Shown here piece by piece: positions 17,983 to 28,885 of a stretch of DNA of 64,000 nucleotides. The position numbers and the translations under genes are program-made. The notes under the pieces were generated by a model. It was not told where the DNA came from. It made no database searches and saw nothing but the letters and a program-made list of their open reading frames with translations. Numbering within the stretch: the first letter of the stretch is position 1; each line of letters begins with the position of its first letter. Origin of the DNA: Paracoccus alkenifer (GTDB lineage: Bacteria; Pseudomonadota; Alphaproteobacteria; Rhodobacterales; Rhodobacteraceae); contig NZ_FNXG01000002.1 in NCBI RefSeq assembly GCF_900108405.1, forward strand, positions 124,001 through 188,000, given 5' to 3'.

Positions 17983-18032
17983 CCGGGGGCCAGCCCCCGG
18001 ACCCCCGGGATATTTGGATGATGAAGAAAAGG
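17983..18032 (-). repeat. Intergenic repeat copy, hairpin plus tail
   Basis: CCGGGGGC/GCCCCCGG forms an eight-pair stem at 17983-18000, followed by the repeat core CCCCCGGGATATTTGG and an ATGATGAAGAAAAGG end. Read on the minus strand, the end becomes TTTTCTTCATCATCC directly after a GC-rich stem at the cmk stop, so this copy probably also terminates cmk. Confidence 0.75.
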
Positions 18033-18052
18033 CGCCAGCGGCGCGGGCCGCG

Positions 18053-18649
18053 TCAGCTTGCGGGGTTGTTCAGCCGTTCGCGCACCATGGCGGCGGCGGC
18101 GGCGACGGCCTGTTCGATGCTCATCGCGGTGGTGTCGAGGATCACCGCGTCGGGGGCGGCGCGCAGGGGGGCGGTGTCGCGGGCGGCGTCGCGGGCGTCG
18201 CGTTCACGCAGCTCCGCCAGCATCGCCGCCGGATCGGCGCCCAGTTCCGCCGCTCGGCGCGCGGCGCGGGTCTGGTCGTCGGCGATGACATAGAGCTTGA
18301 GCTCGGCGCCGGGGCAGATCACCGTGCCGATGTCGCGCCCGTCGAGGATCGCCCCCGGCTCTTGCCGCGAAAACCGGCGTTGGAATTCGATCAGCGCGCC
18401 GCGGACCTCGGGGATGGCGGCCACGCGCGATGCGGCCTGTCCGGCCTCGGCGGTGCGCAACCCCGGGCGCAGCAGGTCGTCGGGCGTCAGGCTGCGGGCC
18501 GCCGTGGTCGGGTCGCCGCCGATGGCGCCCACCGCCCGGTAAAGCAGCCCTGTATCGAGATGCGGAAAGCCGAATTCCCGCGCGAGCGCCCGCGCGATCG
18601 TGCCCTTGCCCGAGGCGGCGGGGCCGTCGATGGCGATGGTAAAGGGCAT
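18053..18649 (-). CDS. cmk: Cytidylate kinase
   Basis: A 198-residue P-loop kinase that phosphorylates CMP and dCMP, needed for CTP and dCTP pools. The P-loop GPAASGKGT is at residues 8-16. [12 protein letters not shown] and the [17 protein letters not shown] region are typical of bacterial Cmk. Slightly short but within the range for alphaproteobacteria. Start chosen at [12 protein letters not shown], the usual family N terminus. rpsA, often the next gene, is not adjacent here. Confidence 0.95.
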   Translation of the reverse strand: MPFTIAIDGPAASGKGTIARALAREFGFPHLDTGLLYRAVGAIGGDPTTAARSLTPDDLLRPGLRTAEAGQAASRVAAIPEVRGALIEFQRRFSRQEPGAILDGRDIGTVICPGAELKLYVIADDQTRAARRAAELGADPAAMLAELRERDARDAARDTAPLRAAPDAVILDTTAMSIEQAVAAAAAMVRERLNNPAS

Positions 18650-18838
18650 GGCGGTCTCCGGTTGCGGGGCGGGCAGGGGGGTCATGCCATATCGGCGGGC
18701 AGGGGGAAAGCGGGGCAAGGGCTGGGCGGGGGTGTTTCAATTCAGCGCCGGCCGGGGCCGCAGGCTGCGCAAGGCGCTGGACCTTGGCGCCTTGATGCGC
18801 GATATGGTGGGCCAGTCGCGCCAGAGCGGAGTTGCCCC

Positions 18839-19213
18839 ATGTGGATCGTCGATCGCATTTTGACCTGGTGGAACGGCCAGACCCTGGGAACGCAGGTCTG
18901 GACCCGCCGTTTCGGCAACAAGGTCGGCGAGGACCAGCAGGGCAATATCTATTACCAGACCGCTGACGGCAAGCGCCGCTGGGTGATCTACAACGGCGAA
19001 TCCGAGGCAAGCCGCGTGCCGCCCGAATGGCATGGCTGGCTGCACCACACCTGGGACGAGCCTCCGACCCGCGCGCCGTTGCCGCAAAAACCGTGGGAGC
19101 GCCCGCATCTGCCGAACCTGACCGGCCTGCCGGGCGCCTATCGCCCGACCGGGTCGCTGTTGCAGGCCGAGCCGGCGCGCCGCCGCGACTACGACGCCTG
19201 GCAGCCCGAGTAA
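18839..19213 (+). CDS. NDUFA12-type accessory subunit of complex I
   Basis: A 124-residue protein of the 17.2 kDa NADH:ubiquinone oxidoreductase subunit family, found in mitochondria and alphaproteobacteria. Family marks include [37 protein letters not shown] and [18 protein letters not shown]. It is a peripheral subunit near the hydrophilic arm of complex I and was retained when mitochondria arose. It lies away from the nuo operon, as is usual, in a cluster with the MlaD-like and DUF2155 genes. Confidence 0.95.
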   Translation: MWIVDRILTWWNGQTLGTQVWTRRFGNKVGEDQQGNIYYQTADGKRRWVIYNGESEASRVPPEWHGWLHHTWDEPPTRAPLPQKPWERPHLPNLTGLPGAYRPTGSLLQAEPARRRDYDAWQPE

Positions 19214-19220
19214 GCCCGCG

Positions 19221-19712
19221 GTGTCCGCCGCCGCCGAAAGGGCCGAACTGCTGGTCGGCGCCGCCGTGCTGGTGGTGGCCGTGGGGTTTCTGGCGTGGTC
19301 GGCGGGCGGCTGGGCCGGGGCCGGGCGGGGCAGCTATCCGCTGATCGCCTCGTTTCCGAATGTCGCCGGCGTCGAAAAGGGCACCGAGGTGCGGCTGGCC
19401 GGGGTGCGCGTCGGCCGCGTCTCGGACATTCGCCTGAACCCGCAGACCTACTATGCCGAGGCCGAGATGCGCCTGCCCCGGGACATCCTGCTGCCCGCCG
19501 ACAGCGCCGCGCTGATCCAGTCGGACGGGCTGCTGGGCGGATCCTATATCGAGCTGCGCCCCGGCGGCGCGGTCGAGCTGTTGGGGCCGGGCGACGAGAT
19601 CGAGGATGTGCAGGGTGCCGTCAGCCTGCTGGCCCTGCTGATGAAATTCGCCGATTCGCAGGGCGCGCCCGCGGATGGTCCGGGCGATCCGGACACGGGG
19701 GGGGCGCAATGA
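19221..19712 (+). CDS. mlaD: MlaD-like MCE-domain lipid transport protein
   Basis: A 163-residue inner-membrane protein with one N-terminal transmembrane helix (residues 8-30) and one MCE domain (SFPNVAGVEKGTEVRLAGVR, then VGRVSDI). In the Mla system such proteins form a hexameric ring in the periplasm that shuttles phospholipids between membranes. The ATPase and permease partners are not in this window, so the link to a complete Mla system is inferred. The start is GTG, seven bases after the NDUFA12 stop. Its stop overlaps the next ATG. Confidence 0.88.
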   Translation: MSAAAERAELLVGAAVLVVAVGFLAWSAGGWAGAGRGSYPLIASFPNVAGVEKGTEVRLAGVRVGRVSDIRLNPQTYYAEAEMRLPRDILLPADSAALIQSDGLLGGSYIELRPGGAVELLGPGDEIEDVQGAVSLLALLMKFADSQGAPADGPGDPDTGGAQ

Positions 19713-20257
19713 TCCGTCCCGCCCTGATGGTCGCGCTGGCCGTGGCGGCCGCGCCCGCGTGGTCGCAGGTGCCGCCCGTGCGGCCCAGCACCGACATCGC
19801 GCCGGGCACCCGCGCCGAATCGGTCTCGCCTCTGGTGCAGGGGCAGGTGACGCGGGCCAATGCGGCGCTGCTGCGCGGGCTGGACAAGGTGTCGGGACAA
19901 AGCACCGACCTGCCGCTGCTGGTGGGCGACAGCCTGGTCTTTGGCCGGCTGGAGGTGCGGCTGGGCGAGTGTCGCTATCCCGCCGCCGACCCCGATTCGG
20001 ATGCGTTTGCGCAGCTGACCATCACCGACACCCACAGCCGCCGCACCCTGTTCACCGGCTGGATGATCGCCTCGTCCCCGGCGCTGTCGGCGCTGGACGA
20101 TTCGCGCTATGACATCTGGGTGGTGACCTGCGACGACGGCAGCGGGCTGGCGCTGCCCGACCTGACCTATGAGCCGGACACCGCCGAGCCAGAGGGCGGC
20201 GAGGGCATGGACCCGGACGGAGAGACCACCCCCGTCGAGGATGACGACGACGGCTGA
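19709..20257 (+). CDS. DUF2155 exported protein
   Basis: A 182-residue protein with a cleavable signal peptide (residues 1-20, APAWS-Q). The DUF2155 domain is visible in LGECRYPAADPDSDAFAQLT and LFTGWMIASSPALSALD. The last 25 residues are almost entirely acidic and Gly or Pro, probably disordered. The function is unknown. It overlaps the MlaD-like gene by four bases (ATGA), and family members recur in this neighbourhood with NDUFA12 and aat in alphaproteobacteria. Confidence 0.88.
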   Translation: MIRPALMVALAVAAAPAWSQVPPVRPSTDIAPGTRAESVSPLVQGQVTRANAALLRGLDKVSGQSTDLPLLVGDSLVFGRLEVRLGECRYPAADPDSDAFAQLTITDTHSRRTLFTGWMIASSPALSALDDSRYDIWVVTCDDGSGLALPDLTYEPDTAEPEGGEGMDPDGETTPVEDDDDG

Positions 20258-20269
20258 GCCGCGCTTGCG

Positions 20270-20914
20270 CTATGGGGTCGCGGCCCGGGCCAGCTCGGCC
20301 GCGGTCCGCAGCGGCTGCGCGTGGAAATCCGCCGGCTGTTGCAGCGCCCGGGACAGCCTTGCGCGATAGCTGTCGCGGCTGATTTCCACCCCGCCCATGC
20401 TGGCCAGATGCGGGGTCAGGAATTGCGTGTCGAACAGGGTGAACCCGCAGCGCGCCAGATGGTCCGACAGCCACACCAGCGCCATTTTCGAGCCGTTGGT
20501 GCGGGTGGAAAACATGCTTTCCCCAAAGAACGCCCCGCCCAGCACCACGCCGAAGATCCCTCCGGCCAGCGCGCCGCCCTGATGGACCGCCAGCGCCTGC
20601 GCGTGGCCGCGTTCGTGCAGCCTTGCATAAAGCTCTTGCAGCGGCGCGTTGATCCATGTCTCGGGGCGGTCGGCGCAATGCGCGACGATGCGGTTGAAAT
20701 CGGGGCGCGCGTCGGCTTGCCACCCCCCGCGCAACAGGCTGCGACGCAGCGAGCGCGACATATGCACGCCGCCCACGGGCAGGATCCCGCGGCGCGGCGG
20801 GTTGAACCAGTAAAGCCGCGGATCGGTCGCCGAGCGGGCCATCGGAAAGATGCCCTGCGCATAGCCGGCCAGCAGCTGCGTCGGATCAAGGCTCAGGGGA
20901 TGGTCGCGGTTCAT
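20270..20914 (-). CDS. aat: Leucyl/phenylalanyl-tRNA-protein transferase
   Basis: A 214-residue enzyme that adds Leu or Phe to N-terminal Lys or Arg, making N-degrons for ClpS-ClpAP. Family features: LLAGYAQGIFPMA near residue 13, WFNPPRRGILP near 35, and SMFSTRTNGSKMALVWLSDHL in the middle. It is the second N-degron transferase in the window, after bpt. It converges with the DUF2155 gene at its 3' end and is followed upstream by purL on the same strand, with 67 bases between. Confidence 0.96.
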   Translation of the reverse strand: MNRDHPLSLDPTQLLAGYAQGIFPMARSATDPRLYWFNPPRRGILPVGGVHMSRSLRRSLLRGGWQADARPDFNRIVAHCADRPETWINAPLQELYARLHERGHAQALAVHQGGALAGGIFGVVLGGAFFGESMFSTRTNGSKMALVWLSDHLARCGFTLFDTQFLTPHLASMGGVEISRDSYRARLSRALQQPADFHAQPLRTAAELARAATP

Positions 20915-20981
20915 CGCCCGAAACTAGCGGATTTCGCAGGCAAGGGGCAGGGGTGGCCGCACCCGGGGGCGCGGCCGGATT

Positions 20982-23150
<2,169 letters not shown>

Positions 23151-23251
23151 GATCCAACCCCCTTTGCGGCATTTGCCGCCTAATAGGCCGCGCCGCCTCG
23201 CTTGGAAAGATGGCCCGTCCGCGCTGCGACGCAGAAACGGCGCGAGCGTGG

Positions 23252-23280
23252 AAAAAAAGAGCCGGGCACGATGGCCCGGC
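23252..23280 (-). terminator. Strong intrinsic terminator
   Basis: A seven-pair GC stem, GCCGGGC/GCCCGGC, with a six-base loop is followed on the minus strand by TC and then seven T residues. It is the best rho-independent terminator in the window. It lies 155 bases after the LysR stop and 102 bases before the purL start, so it ends either a long LysR 3' UTR or a separate small RNA. Confidence 0.92.
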
Positions 23281-23385
23281 CAAGTCCAACAGGGAGGTTG
23301 AAGAAACGACAAGAAATCGCGCTTCCTCAATTCCCAATAAAGCTGCTCATGCCGGGGATTTCAAGGATTCCCGGCGATTATTGCA
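23252..23385 (-). ncRNA. Candidate small RNA or structured 3' UTR of the LysR gene
   Basis: No open frame fits here, but the minus strand is structured. An eight-pair hairpin lies at 23351-23375, then an AU-rich linker, then a small CAAC-CTCCCT-GTTG stem-loop near 23288-23301 that shows an anti-Shine-Dalgarno-like CUCCCU in its loop, and finally the strong terminator. Small RNAs with C-rich anti-SD loops are known in Rhodobacteraceae. The 5' end is uncertain; TGCAATAAT near 23380 could be a -10 element. Inference only. Confidence 0.4.
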
Positions 23386-23434
23386 GCATGACCGCCATGC
23401 AGGCTGTGCATGGCAGCGGTTTTCCGCCCGGATT

Positions 23435-24334
23435 TCAGCTTTCGCCAGGGTTGCGCCGCAGGGATTGGATCTCTTCTACCACGAAATCGCGGAATGCTGC
23501 GATGCGGCGGGACGAGCGCAATTCTTCGGGGAAGGCAAGGAAAACCGGAACCTCGGCTGATTCCACGTCGGGCATGGCGCGGATCAGATGCGGCGACTCG
23601 GATTCCATGTAGTCGGGCAGGATGCCGACGCCCAGATGGCCGAGCACCCCCTGCAACACCCCGAAATAGCTGTTGACCAGCAGGGTGGCGCTGACATGGT
23701 GCGTCAGCAGCGACTGCGACAGCACCGCCCCGGCCGAGACCTGCGGCGTGGTCGGGTTCTGGCAGATCAGCCGGTGCGAGGACAGCTCTTCCAGGGTCTG
23801 CGGTATCCCGCGCAGCGCCGCGTATTCAGGCGAAACGTAAAGCCGCATCCGGATGTTCAGCAGCCTGCGCCGGATCAGATCGGCCTGGCTGGGTTCCTTC
23901 ATGCGGATGGCCATGTCTGCCTCGCGCATCGGCAGGTCCAGAACCCGTTCTTCCAGCATCAGGTCGATCTTGAGATCCGGATAGCGTTCGTAAAGCTTGC
24001 CCAGCCGGGGCACCAGCCACAGCGTGCCGAACCCGGTGGTGGTGGTGATCTTCAACTCGCCCGCGACATGTTCCTCGCTGTCGCGGATGCGGGCGGTGGT
24101 GGTGTCGAGCTTGCGGCTCATCGCCTTGGTGGCGTCGAACAGCATCTCGCCCTGTTCGGTCAGGATCAGCCCGCGGGCGTGGCGGTGAAACAGGGTCGAG
24201 CCCAGCATTTCTTCCAGCGCGCGGACCTGCCGGCTGACGGCCGATTGCGACAGGTGCAGCACGTCGCCGGCATGGGTCAGGCTGCCCGCGTCGGCGACCG
24301 CATGAAAGATGCGCAACTTGTCCCAATCCACCAT
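23435..24334 (-). CDS. LysR-family transcriptional regulator
   Basis: A 299-residue regulator. The N-terminal winged helix-turn-helix spans residues 5-65 (LRIFHAVADAGSLTHAGDVL and LSQSAVSRQVRALEEMLG), followed by the dimer helix and a periplasmic-binding-protein-like effector domain from about residue 92. It is divergent from the iorAB gene, with about 145 bases between, so that operon is the most likely target. An ATG nine bases upstream (24343) is an alternative start. TGCAAT repeated with three bases between near 24366-24380 could be part of its operator. Confidence 0.92.
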   Translation of the reverse strand: MVDWDKLRIFHAVADAGSLTHAGDVLHLSQSAVSRQVRALEEMLGSTLFHRHARGLILTEQGEMLFDATKAMSRKLDTTTARIRDSEEHVAGELKITTTTGFGTLWLVPRLGKLYERYPDLKIDLMLEERVLDLPMREADMAIRMKEPSQADLIRRRLLNIRMRLYVSPEYAALRGIPQTLEELSSHRLICQNPTTPQVSAGAVLSQSLLTHHVSATLLVNSYFGVLQGVLGHLGVGILPDYMESESPHLIRAMPDVESAEVPVFLAFPEELRSSRRIAAFRDFVVEEIQSLRRNPGES

Positions 24335-24412
24335 TCCGACCATCCCTGCTGGGTAAGACCTGCCATGCAATAAGTGCAATACATAGGGTTCCAGGGGGGA
24401 TTCACAAAGGGC

Positions 24413-24441
24413 TTTATCGGTCAACGATCCTGACCTATACT
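24413..24441 (+). promoter_or_regulatory. Candidate promoter of the iorAB gene
   Basis: TATACT at 24436-24441 matches five of six bases of the -10 consensus, 37 bases before the ATG, which also has a strong GGGGAGGAAG site. The -35 (TTATCG at 17-base spacing) is poor, which fits a promoter that needs an activator such as the divergent LysR protein. Confidence 0.45.
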
Positions 24442-24478
24442 GAACCCGAGTCATCGACGCCCCCGGGGAGGAAGCAAG

Positions 24479-27400
24479 ATGAGCATACAGGACATTTCCC
24501 TTGCCGATCGTTTCGACGTCACCAAGCGCCATGTGCTGCTGAACGGCACGCAGGCGCTGGTGCGTCTGATGCTGATGCAGGCCGCCCGCGACCGCGCGGC
24601 CGGGCTGAACACGGCGGGGCTGGTGACGGGCTATCGCGGCAGCCCGCTGGGCGCGGTGGATTTGCAGATGATGCGGGCGGAAAAGCTGCTTTCCCCTGCC
24701 AATATCCGCTTTCAGCCCGGGCTGAACGAGGATCTGGCCGCCACCGCCATCTGGGGCAGCCAGCAGGCCGAGCTGCGGGGCGAGGGCAGATACGACGGCG
24801 TGTTCGCGCTGTGGTATGGCAAGGGGCCGGGGGTGGACCGATCGGGCGACGTGATGCGCCATGCCAACATGGCCGGATCGTCGCCCAACGGCGGCGTGGT
24901 CATGGCGATGGGCGACGACCACACCGGCGAATCCTCGACGGTGCTGCACCAGTCCGACTGGGCGATGGTCGATGCCTATATGCCGGTGCTGTCGCCGGCG
25001 GGGGTGCAGGAAATCCTCGACTACGGGCTTTACGGCTGGGCGCTGTCGCGTTTCGCCGGGGTGTGGACCGGGCTCAAGACCATGAAGGACACGGTCGAGG
25101 CAACCAGCGTCGTCGATGGCGACCCCTTTCGCATGAGCTTTGGCGTGCCGGTGGATTTCGCCATGCCCGAGGGCGGGCTGAACATCCGGCTGGGCGACAA
25201 TCCTGTCGCGCAGGAAGCGCGGATGATCGACTACAAGCGCTTTGCGGCCGAGGCTTTCGCCCGCGCCAACCGCATCGACCGCCGCGTCTGGGGCAAGCCC
25301 GGCGCGAAAATCGGCATCGCTGCCGCCGGCAAGAACTGGCTGGACGTGGTGCACGCGCTGGGGCTGCTGGGCATCGACGCCGCCGAGGCCGAACGGCTGG
25401 GCATCACCACCTACAAGATCGGCCAGACCTGGCCGCTGGACATGGTCAGCTTTCACGAATGGGCCGAGGGGCTGGACCTGATCATCGTGGTCGAGGAAAA
25501 GCGCAAGCTGATCGAGGTTCAGGTCAAAGAGGCGATCTTTGACGACCGCCGCGGCCGCCGCGTCTATGGCTGGCACAAGGGCGACACCTGGGAACACGGC
25601 CGCCGGCTGGAGCTGTTCCCGACCCGCTATGCGCTGGACCCGGTGCTGGTCGCCGAACGGCTTGGCGGCATCCTGATCGACGAGGGCCGGCGCACCGACC
25701 GGCTGGACGCGGCGCTGTCCCGGCTGGCCGACACGCGGTGCAACGACAATGCCCCCGAAATCGCGGTGCGCACGCCGTGGTTCTGTTCGGGCTGTCCGCA
25801 CAATACCTCGACCAAGGTGCCGGACGGCAGCCGCGCCTATGCCGGGATCGGCTGTCACTACATGGTGCAGTGGATGGACCGCGAGACCTCTGGCTTTACC
25901 CAGATGGGCGGCGAGGGCGCGAACTGGATCGGCGAGGCGCCGTTTTCCAACCGTCCGCATGTGTTCCAGAACCTCGGCGACGGCACCTATAACCACTCGG
26001 GGTCGCTTGCGATCCGCGCGGCCAAGGCGGCGGGCACCAACATCACCTACAAGATCCTGTTCAACGACGCGGTGGCGATGACCGGCGGCCAGCCGAATGA
26101 GGGCGGGCTGACCGCGCCGCAGATCGTGCGGGAATTGCAGGCGCTGGGCGTGCCGGTGGTGCTGGTCCACGACGAAAAAGAGGACGTGGACCCGAAATCG
26201 TTCCCTCACGGGCTGCGGATCGAGACGCGCGACAGTCTGATGGGCGTGCAGCGCGAACTGGCGCAGGTGCCGGGCGTGACCGCCATCGTCTATGTCCAGA
26301 CCTGCGCCGCCGAAAAGCGCCGCCGCCGCAAGCGCGGTAGCTTTCCCGACCCCGACCGGCGCATCTGGATCAACCCCGAGGTCTGCGAGGGCTGCGGCGA
26401 TTGCTCGGTCCAGTCGAACTGCGTCTCGGTCGTGCCCTTCGACACGAAACTGGGCCGCAAGCGCGCCATCGACCAGTCGTCGTGCAACAAGGATTATAGC
26501 TGCGTCACAGGCTTCTGCCCCAGCTTTGTCAGCGTGTCCGGCGGCAAACTGCGCCGCCCGGCCGCGCAGGCGCTCGACCTGCCCGACTTGCCCGCGCCGA
26601 CGCTGCCTGCCATCGACGGCACGCACAATATCGTGATCACCGGGGTCGGCGGCACCGGCGTCGTGACCATCGGCGCGGTGCTGGCGCAGGCCGCGCAGCT
26701 GGACGGCAAGGGCGCCGGCATGATGGAGATGGCCGGCCTCGCGCAAAAGGGCGGCGCGGTCCATATCCACCTGCGGCTGGCCAACGCGCCTGCGGACATC
26801 AGCGCCATCCGGGTTGCCGTGGGCGAGGCCGATGCCGTGATCGGCGGCGATTTGGTGGTGACCGCGGGGGCCAGAACCGTCGGGCTGATGACCCATGGCC
26901 GCACCGGCGCGGTGGTCAACGACCATGAAATCATCACCGGGGAATTCACCCGCAACCGCGATTTCCACGTCCCCGGCGACCGGCTGAAACTGTCCTTGCA
27001 GGCGCGGCTGGGGGAACGCGCCGCTTTCCTCGACGCTGTAAGACTGGCCGAACGTTACCTGGGCGATTCGATCTATTCCAACATGCTGGTCACCGGCGCG
27101 GCATGGCAGCAGGGGCTGATCCCGCTGTCGGAACAGGCGATCCTGCGCGCCATCGAGCTGAACGGGGCCAAGGCCGCGGAAAACCAGCGCGCCTTTCAGA
27201 TCGGCCGCTGGGCGGTGCTGTTTCCGCAGCAGGCCGAGCCGGCGCCGGCCGTGGCCGAGGCGCACGACCCCGTCGCCTATCGGGCGGCCCGGCTGGTCGG
27301 CTATCAGGGTCCGCGGCTGAAACGCCGTTTCCTGCGGCTGGTGGACATGGCGCCCCCGGAACTGCGCGAAACCGTGGCGGAAAGCTTTTACCGGCTGCTG

Positions 27401-27892
27401 GCGATCAAGGACGAATACGAGGTCGCCCGCCTGCACCTGACCACAGCCGAGGGCGTGGCCCGCAGCTTCGAGGGCGATCTGAACCTGACCTTCCACCTTG
27501 CCCCGCCCTTCCTTGGCGGCAAGACCCCCGACGGCCGCCCGCGCAAGCGTGATTTCGGGCCGTGGATCCTGCTGGTGTTCCGGGCGCTGTCGGCGCTGCG
27601 CGGCCTGCGCGGCACGCCGCTGGACCTGTTCGGCTGGCAGGGCGAGCGCCGGTTCGAGCGCGCGCTGGCCCGCCAATACGAACGCGACATGGCAGAGATG
27701 CTGCCCAGGGTGACGCCCGCGACGGCCGATATCGCCCGCGAACTCGCCGCCCTGCCGCAGGACATCCGCGGCTACGGCTTCATCAAGCACGAGGCCGCCG
27801 AAAAAGCCGCCGCCCGGCGCGAGGAACTGCTGGCGGCCTTTCGTGCCGGCGGCTGGCCCTCGCAGCCGGAACTGCGCGTGGCGGCGGAATGA
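24479..27892 (+). CDS. Indolepyruvate ferredoxin oxidoreductase, fused alpha and beta subunits
   Basis: A 1137-residue fusion of the IorA and IorB types. It oxidatively decarboxylates aryl 2-oxoacids to acyl-CoA with ferredoxin as electron acceptor, and so serves aromatic amino acid breakdown. The N-terminal pyrimidine-binding part starts at VLLNGTQALVRLML. The ThDP part has CSGCPHNTSTKVP and GEGANWIGEAPF near 440-490. A ferredoxin-like cluster segment contains CEGCGDCSVQSNC and CNKDYSCVTGFCP near 640-680. The IorB part begins at GVGGTGVVTIGAVLAQ near 722. The long single chain is typical of aerobic proteobacteria and is thought to work in air. Confidence 0.93.
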   Translation: MSIQDISLADRFDVTKRHVLLNGTQALVRLMLMQAARDRAAGLNTAGLVTGYRGSPLGAVDLQMMRAEKLLSPANIRFQPGLNEDLAATAIWGSQQAELRGEGRYDGVFALWYGKGPGVDRSGDVMRHANMAGSSPNGGVVMAMGDDHTGESSTVLHQSDWAMVDAYMPVLSPAGVQEILDYGLYGWALSRFAGVWTGLKTMKDTVEATSVVDGDPFRMSFGVPVDFAMPEGGLNIRLGDNPVAQEARMIDYKRFAAEAFARANRIDRRVWGKPGAKIGIAAAGKNWLDVVHALGLLGIDAAEAERLGITTYKIGQTWPLDMVSFHEWAEGLDLIIVVEEKRKLIEVQVKEAIFDDRRGRRVYGWHKGDTWEHGRRLELFPTRYALDPVLVAERLGGILIDEGRRTDRLDAALSRLADTRCNDNAPEIAVRTPWFCSGCPHNTSTKVPDGSRAYAGIGCHYMVQWMDRETSGFTQMGGEGANWIGEAPFSNRPHVFQNLGDGTYNHSGSLAIRAAKAAGTNITYKILFNDAVAMTGGQPNEGGLTAPQIVRELQALGVPVVLVHDEKEDVDPKSFPHGLRIETRDSLMGVQRELAQVPGVTAIVYVQTCAAEKRRRRKRGSFPDPDRRIWINPEVCEGCGDCSVQSNCVSVVPFDTKLGRKRAIDQSSCNKDYSCVTGFCPSFVSVSGGKLRRPAAQALDLPDLPAPTLPAIDGTHNIVITGVGGTGVVTIGAVLAQAAQLDGKGAGMMEMAGLAQKGGAVHIHLRLANAPADISAIRVAVGEADAVIGGDLVVTAGARTVGLMTHGRTGAVVNDHEIITGEFTRNRDFHVPGDRLKLSLQARLGERAAFLDAVRLAERYLGDSIYSNMLVTGAAWQQGLIPLSEQAILRAIELNGAKAAENQRAFQIGRWAVLFPQQAEPAPAVAEAHDPVAYRAARLVGYQGPRLKRRFLRLVDMAPPELRETVAESFYRLLAIKDEYEVARLHLTTAEGVARSFEGDLNLTFHLAPPFLGGKTPDGRPRKRDFGPWILLVFRALSALRGLRGTPLDLFGWQGERRFERALARQYERDMAEMLPRVTPATADIARELAALPQDIRGYGFIKHEAAEKAAARREELLAAFRAGGWPSQPELRVAAE

Positions 27893-27926
27893 CAGCGCGC
27901 CTGCGCGTTCTGTCCGGATCGGCGGG

Positions 27927-27973
27927 CATCTTCTGTCTTCAAATATCCCGGGGGTCCGGGGGCTGGCCCCCGG
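27927..27973 (+). repeat. Intergenic repeat copy, tail plus hairpin
   Basis: The tail runs CATCTTCTGTCTTCAAATAT and then CCCGGGGG, followed by an eight-pair CCGGGGGC/GCCCCCGG stem at 27956-27973. It begins 34 bases after the iorAB stop, in sense orientation, and ends before the murI ribosome site. It is nearly identical in its stem to the copies at 17983 and 54320. Confidence 0.75.
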
Positions 27974-28054
27974 TCCTGCCGCGACAACATGACCGAGGTC
28001 ATGGATTCCGGGCGCCAGTGCCTCTACATGACACGGGACAACACGGAGGAACGG

Positions 28055-28867
28055 ATGGCAGTCGGCGTTTTCGATTCGGGGCTGGGCGGGCTGACCGTCC
28101 ATCAGGCCATTGCCCGCCGGATGCCGGATCTGCCGCTGGTCTATCTGGGCGACAACGCCCATGCGCCCTATGGGGTGCGCACAGCGGATAATATCTATGA
28201 CCTGACCTGTCGCGCCGTCGAGCGGCTGTGGGACGAGGGTTGCGACCTGGTGATCCTGGCCTGCAACACGGCCAGCGCCGCCGCCCTGCGCCGGATGCAG
28301 GAAAACTGGCTGCCTGCTGACAAGCGGGTGCTGGGCGTGTTCGTGCCGCTGATCGAGGCGATGACCGAACGGCAATGGGGCGACAATTCCCCCCCGCGCG
28401 AGGTCGCTGTGCGCCATGTGGCGCTGTTCGCCACCCCCGCCACCGTCGCCAGCCGCGCATTCCAGCGCGAACTCGCGTTCCGCGCCATCGGCGTGGATGT
28501 CGAGGCCCAGCCCTGCGGCGGTGTCGTCGATGCGATCGAGGACGGCGACGAGATGCTGGCCGAGGCGCTGGTGCGGTCCCATGTCGAGGCGCTCAAGCGC
28601 CGGATGCCGCGTCCGCAGGCCGCGGTGCTGGGCTGCACCCATTACCCGCTGATGGAGCAGACCTTTCGCGAGGCGCTGGGCGAGGGGGTTCGGGTGTTTT
28701 CGCAGGCCGATCTCGTGGCGGAAAGCCTTGATGACTATCTGCGCCGGCGGCCCGAATTCATCGGCCCCGGCACGCGCTCGCGGTTTCTGACCACCGGCGA
28801 TCCCGCGCGGGTCACCGCCAAGGCGACGCAATTCCTGCGCCAGCCGATCCATTTTGAAGCATTCTGA
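28055..28867 (+). CDS. murI: Glutamate racemase
   Basis: A 270-residue enzyme that makes D-glutamate for peptidoglycan. Both catalytic cysteines are present: C70 in [11 protein letters not shown] and C194 in [10 protein letters not shown]. The N-terminal signature [15 protein letters not shown] and the [11 protein letters not shown] loop are intact. The start at MAVGVFDSG follows GGAGG at a good distance; the longer upstream frame crosses the intergenic repeat. ccmE follows 18 bases later on the same strand and may be in the same transcript. Confidence 0.95.
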   Translation: MAVGVFDSGLGGLTVHQAIARRMPDLPLVYLGDNAHAPYGVRTADNIYDLTCRAVERLWDEGCDLVILACNTASAAALRRMQENWLPADKRVLGVFVPLIEAMTERQWGDNSPPREVAVRHVALFATPATVASRAFQRELAFRAIGVDVEAQPCGGVVDAIEDGDEMLAEALVRSHVEALKRRMPRPQAAVLGCTHYPLMEQTFREALGEGVRVFSQADLVAESLDDYLRRRPEFIGPGTRSRFLTTGDPARVTAKATQFLRQPIHFEAF

Positions 28868-28885
28868 ACAGGCAGGGAAAACACA

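Noticed and set aside
23435..28852. A minus-strand open frame of 1805 codons, only whose last 300 are the LysR gene
   Set aside because: The upstream 1500 codons lie antisense to iorAB and murI and translate to His-, Arg- and Gln-rich sequence typical of the reverse strand of GC-rich genes.
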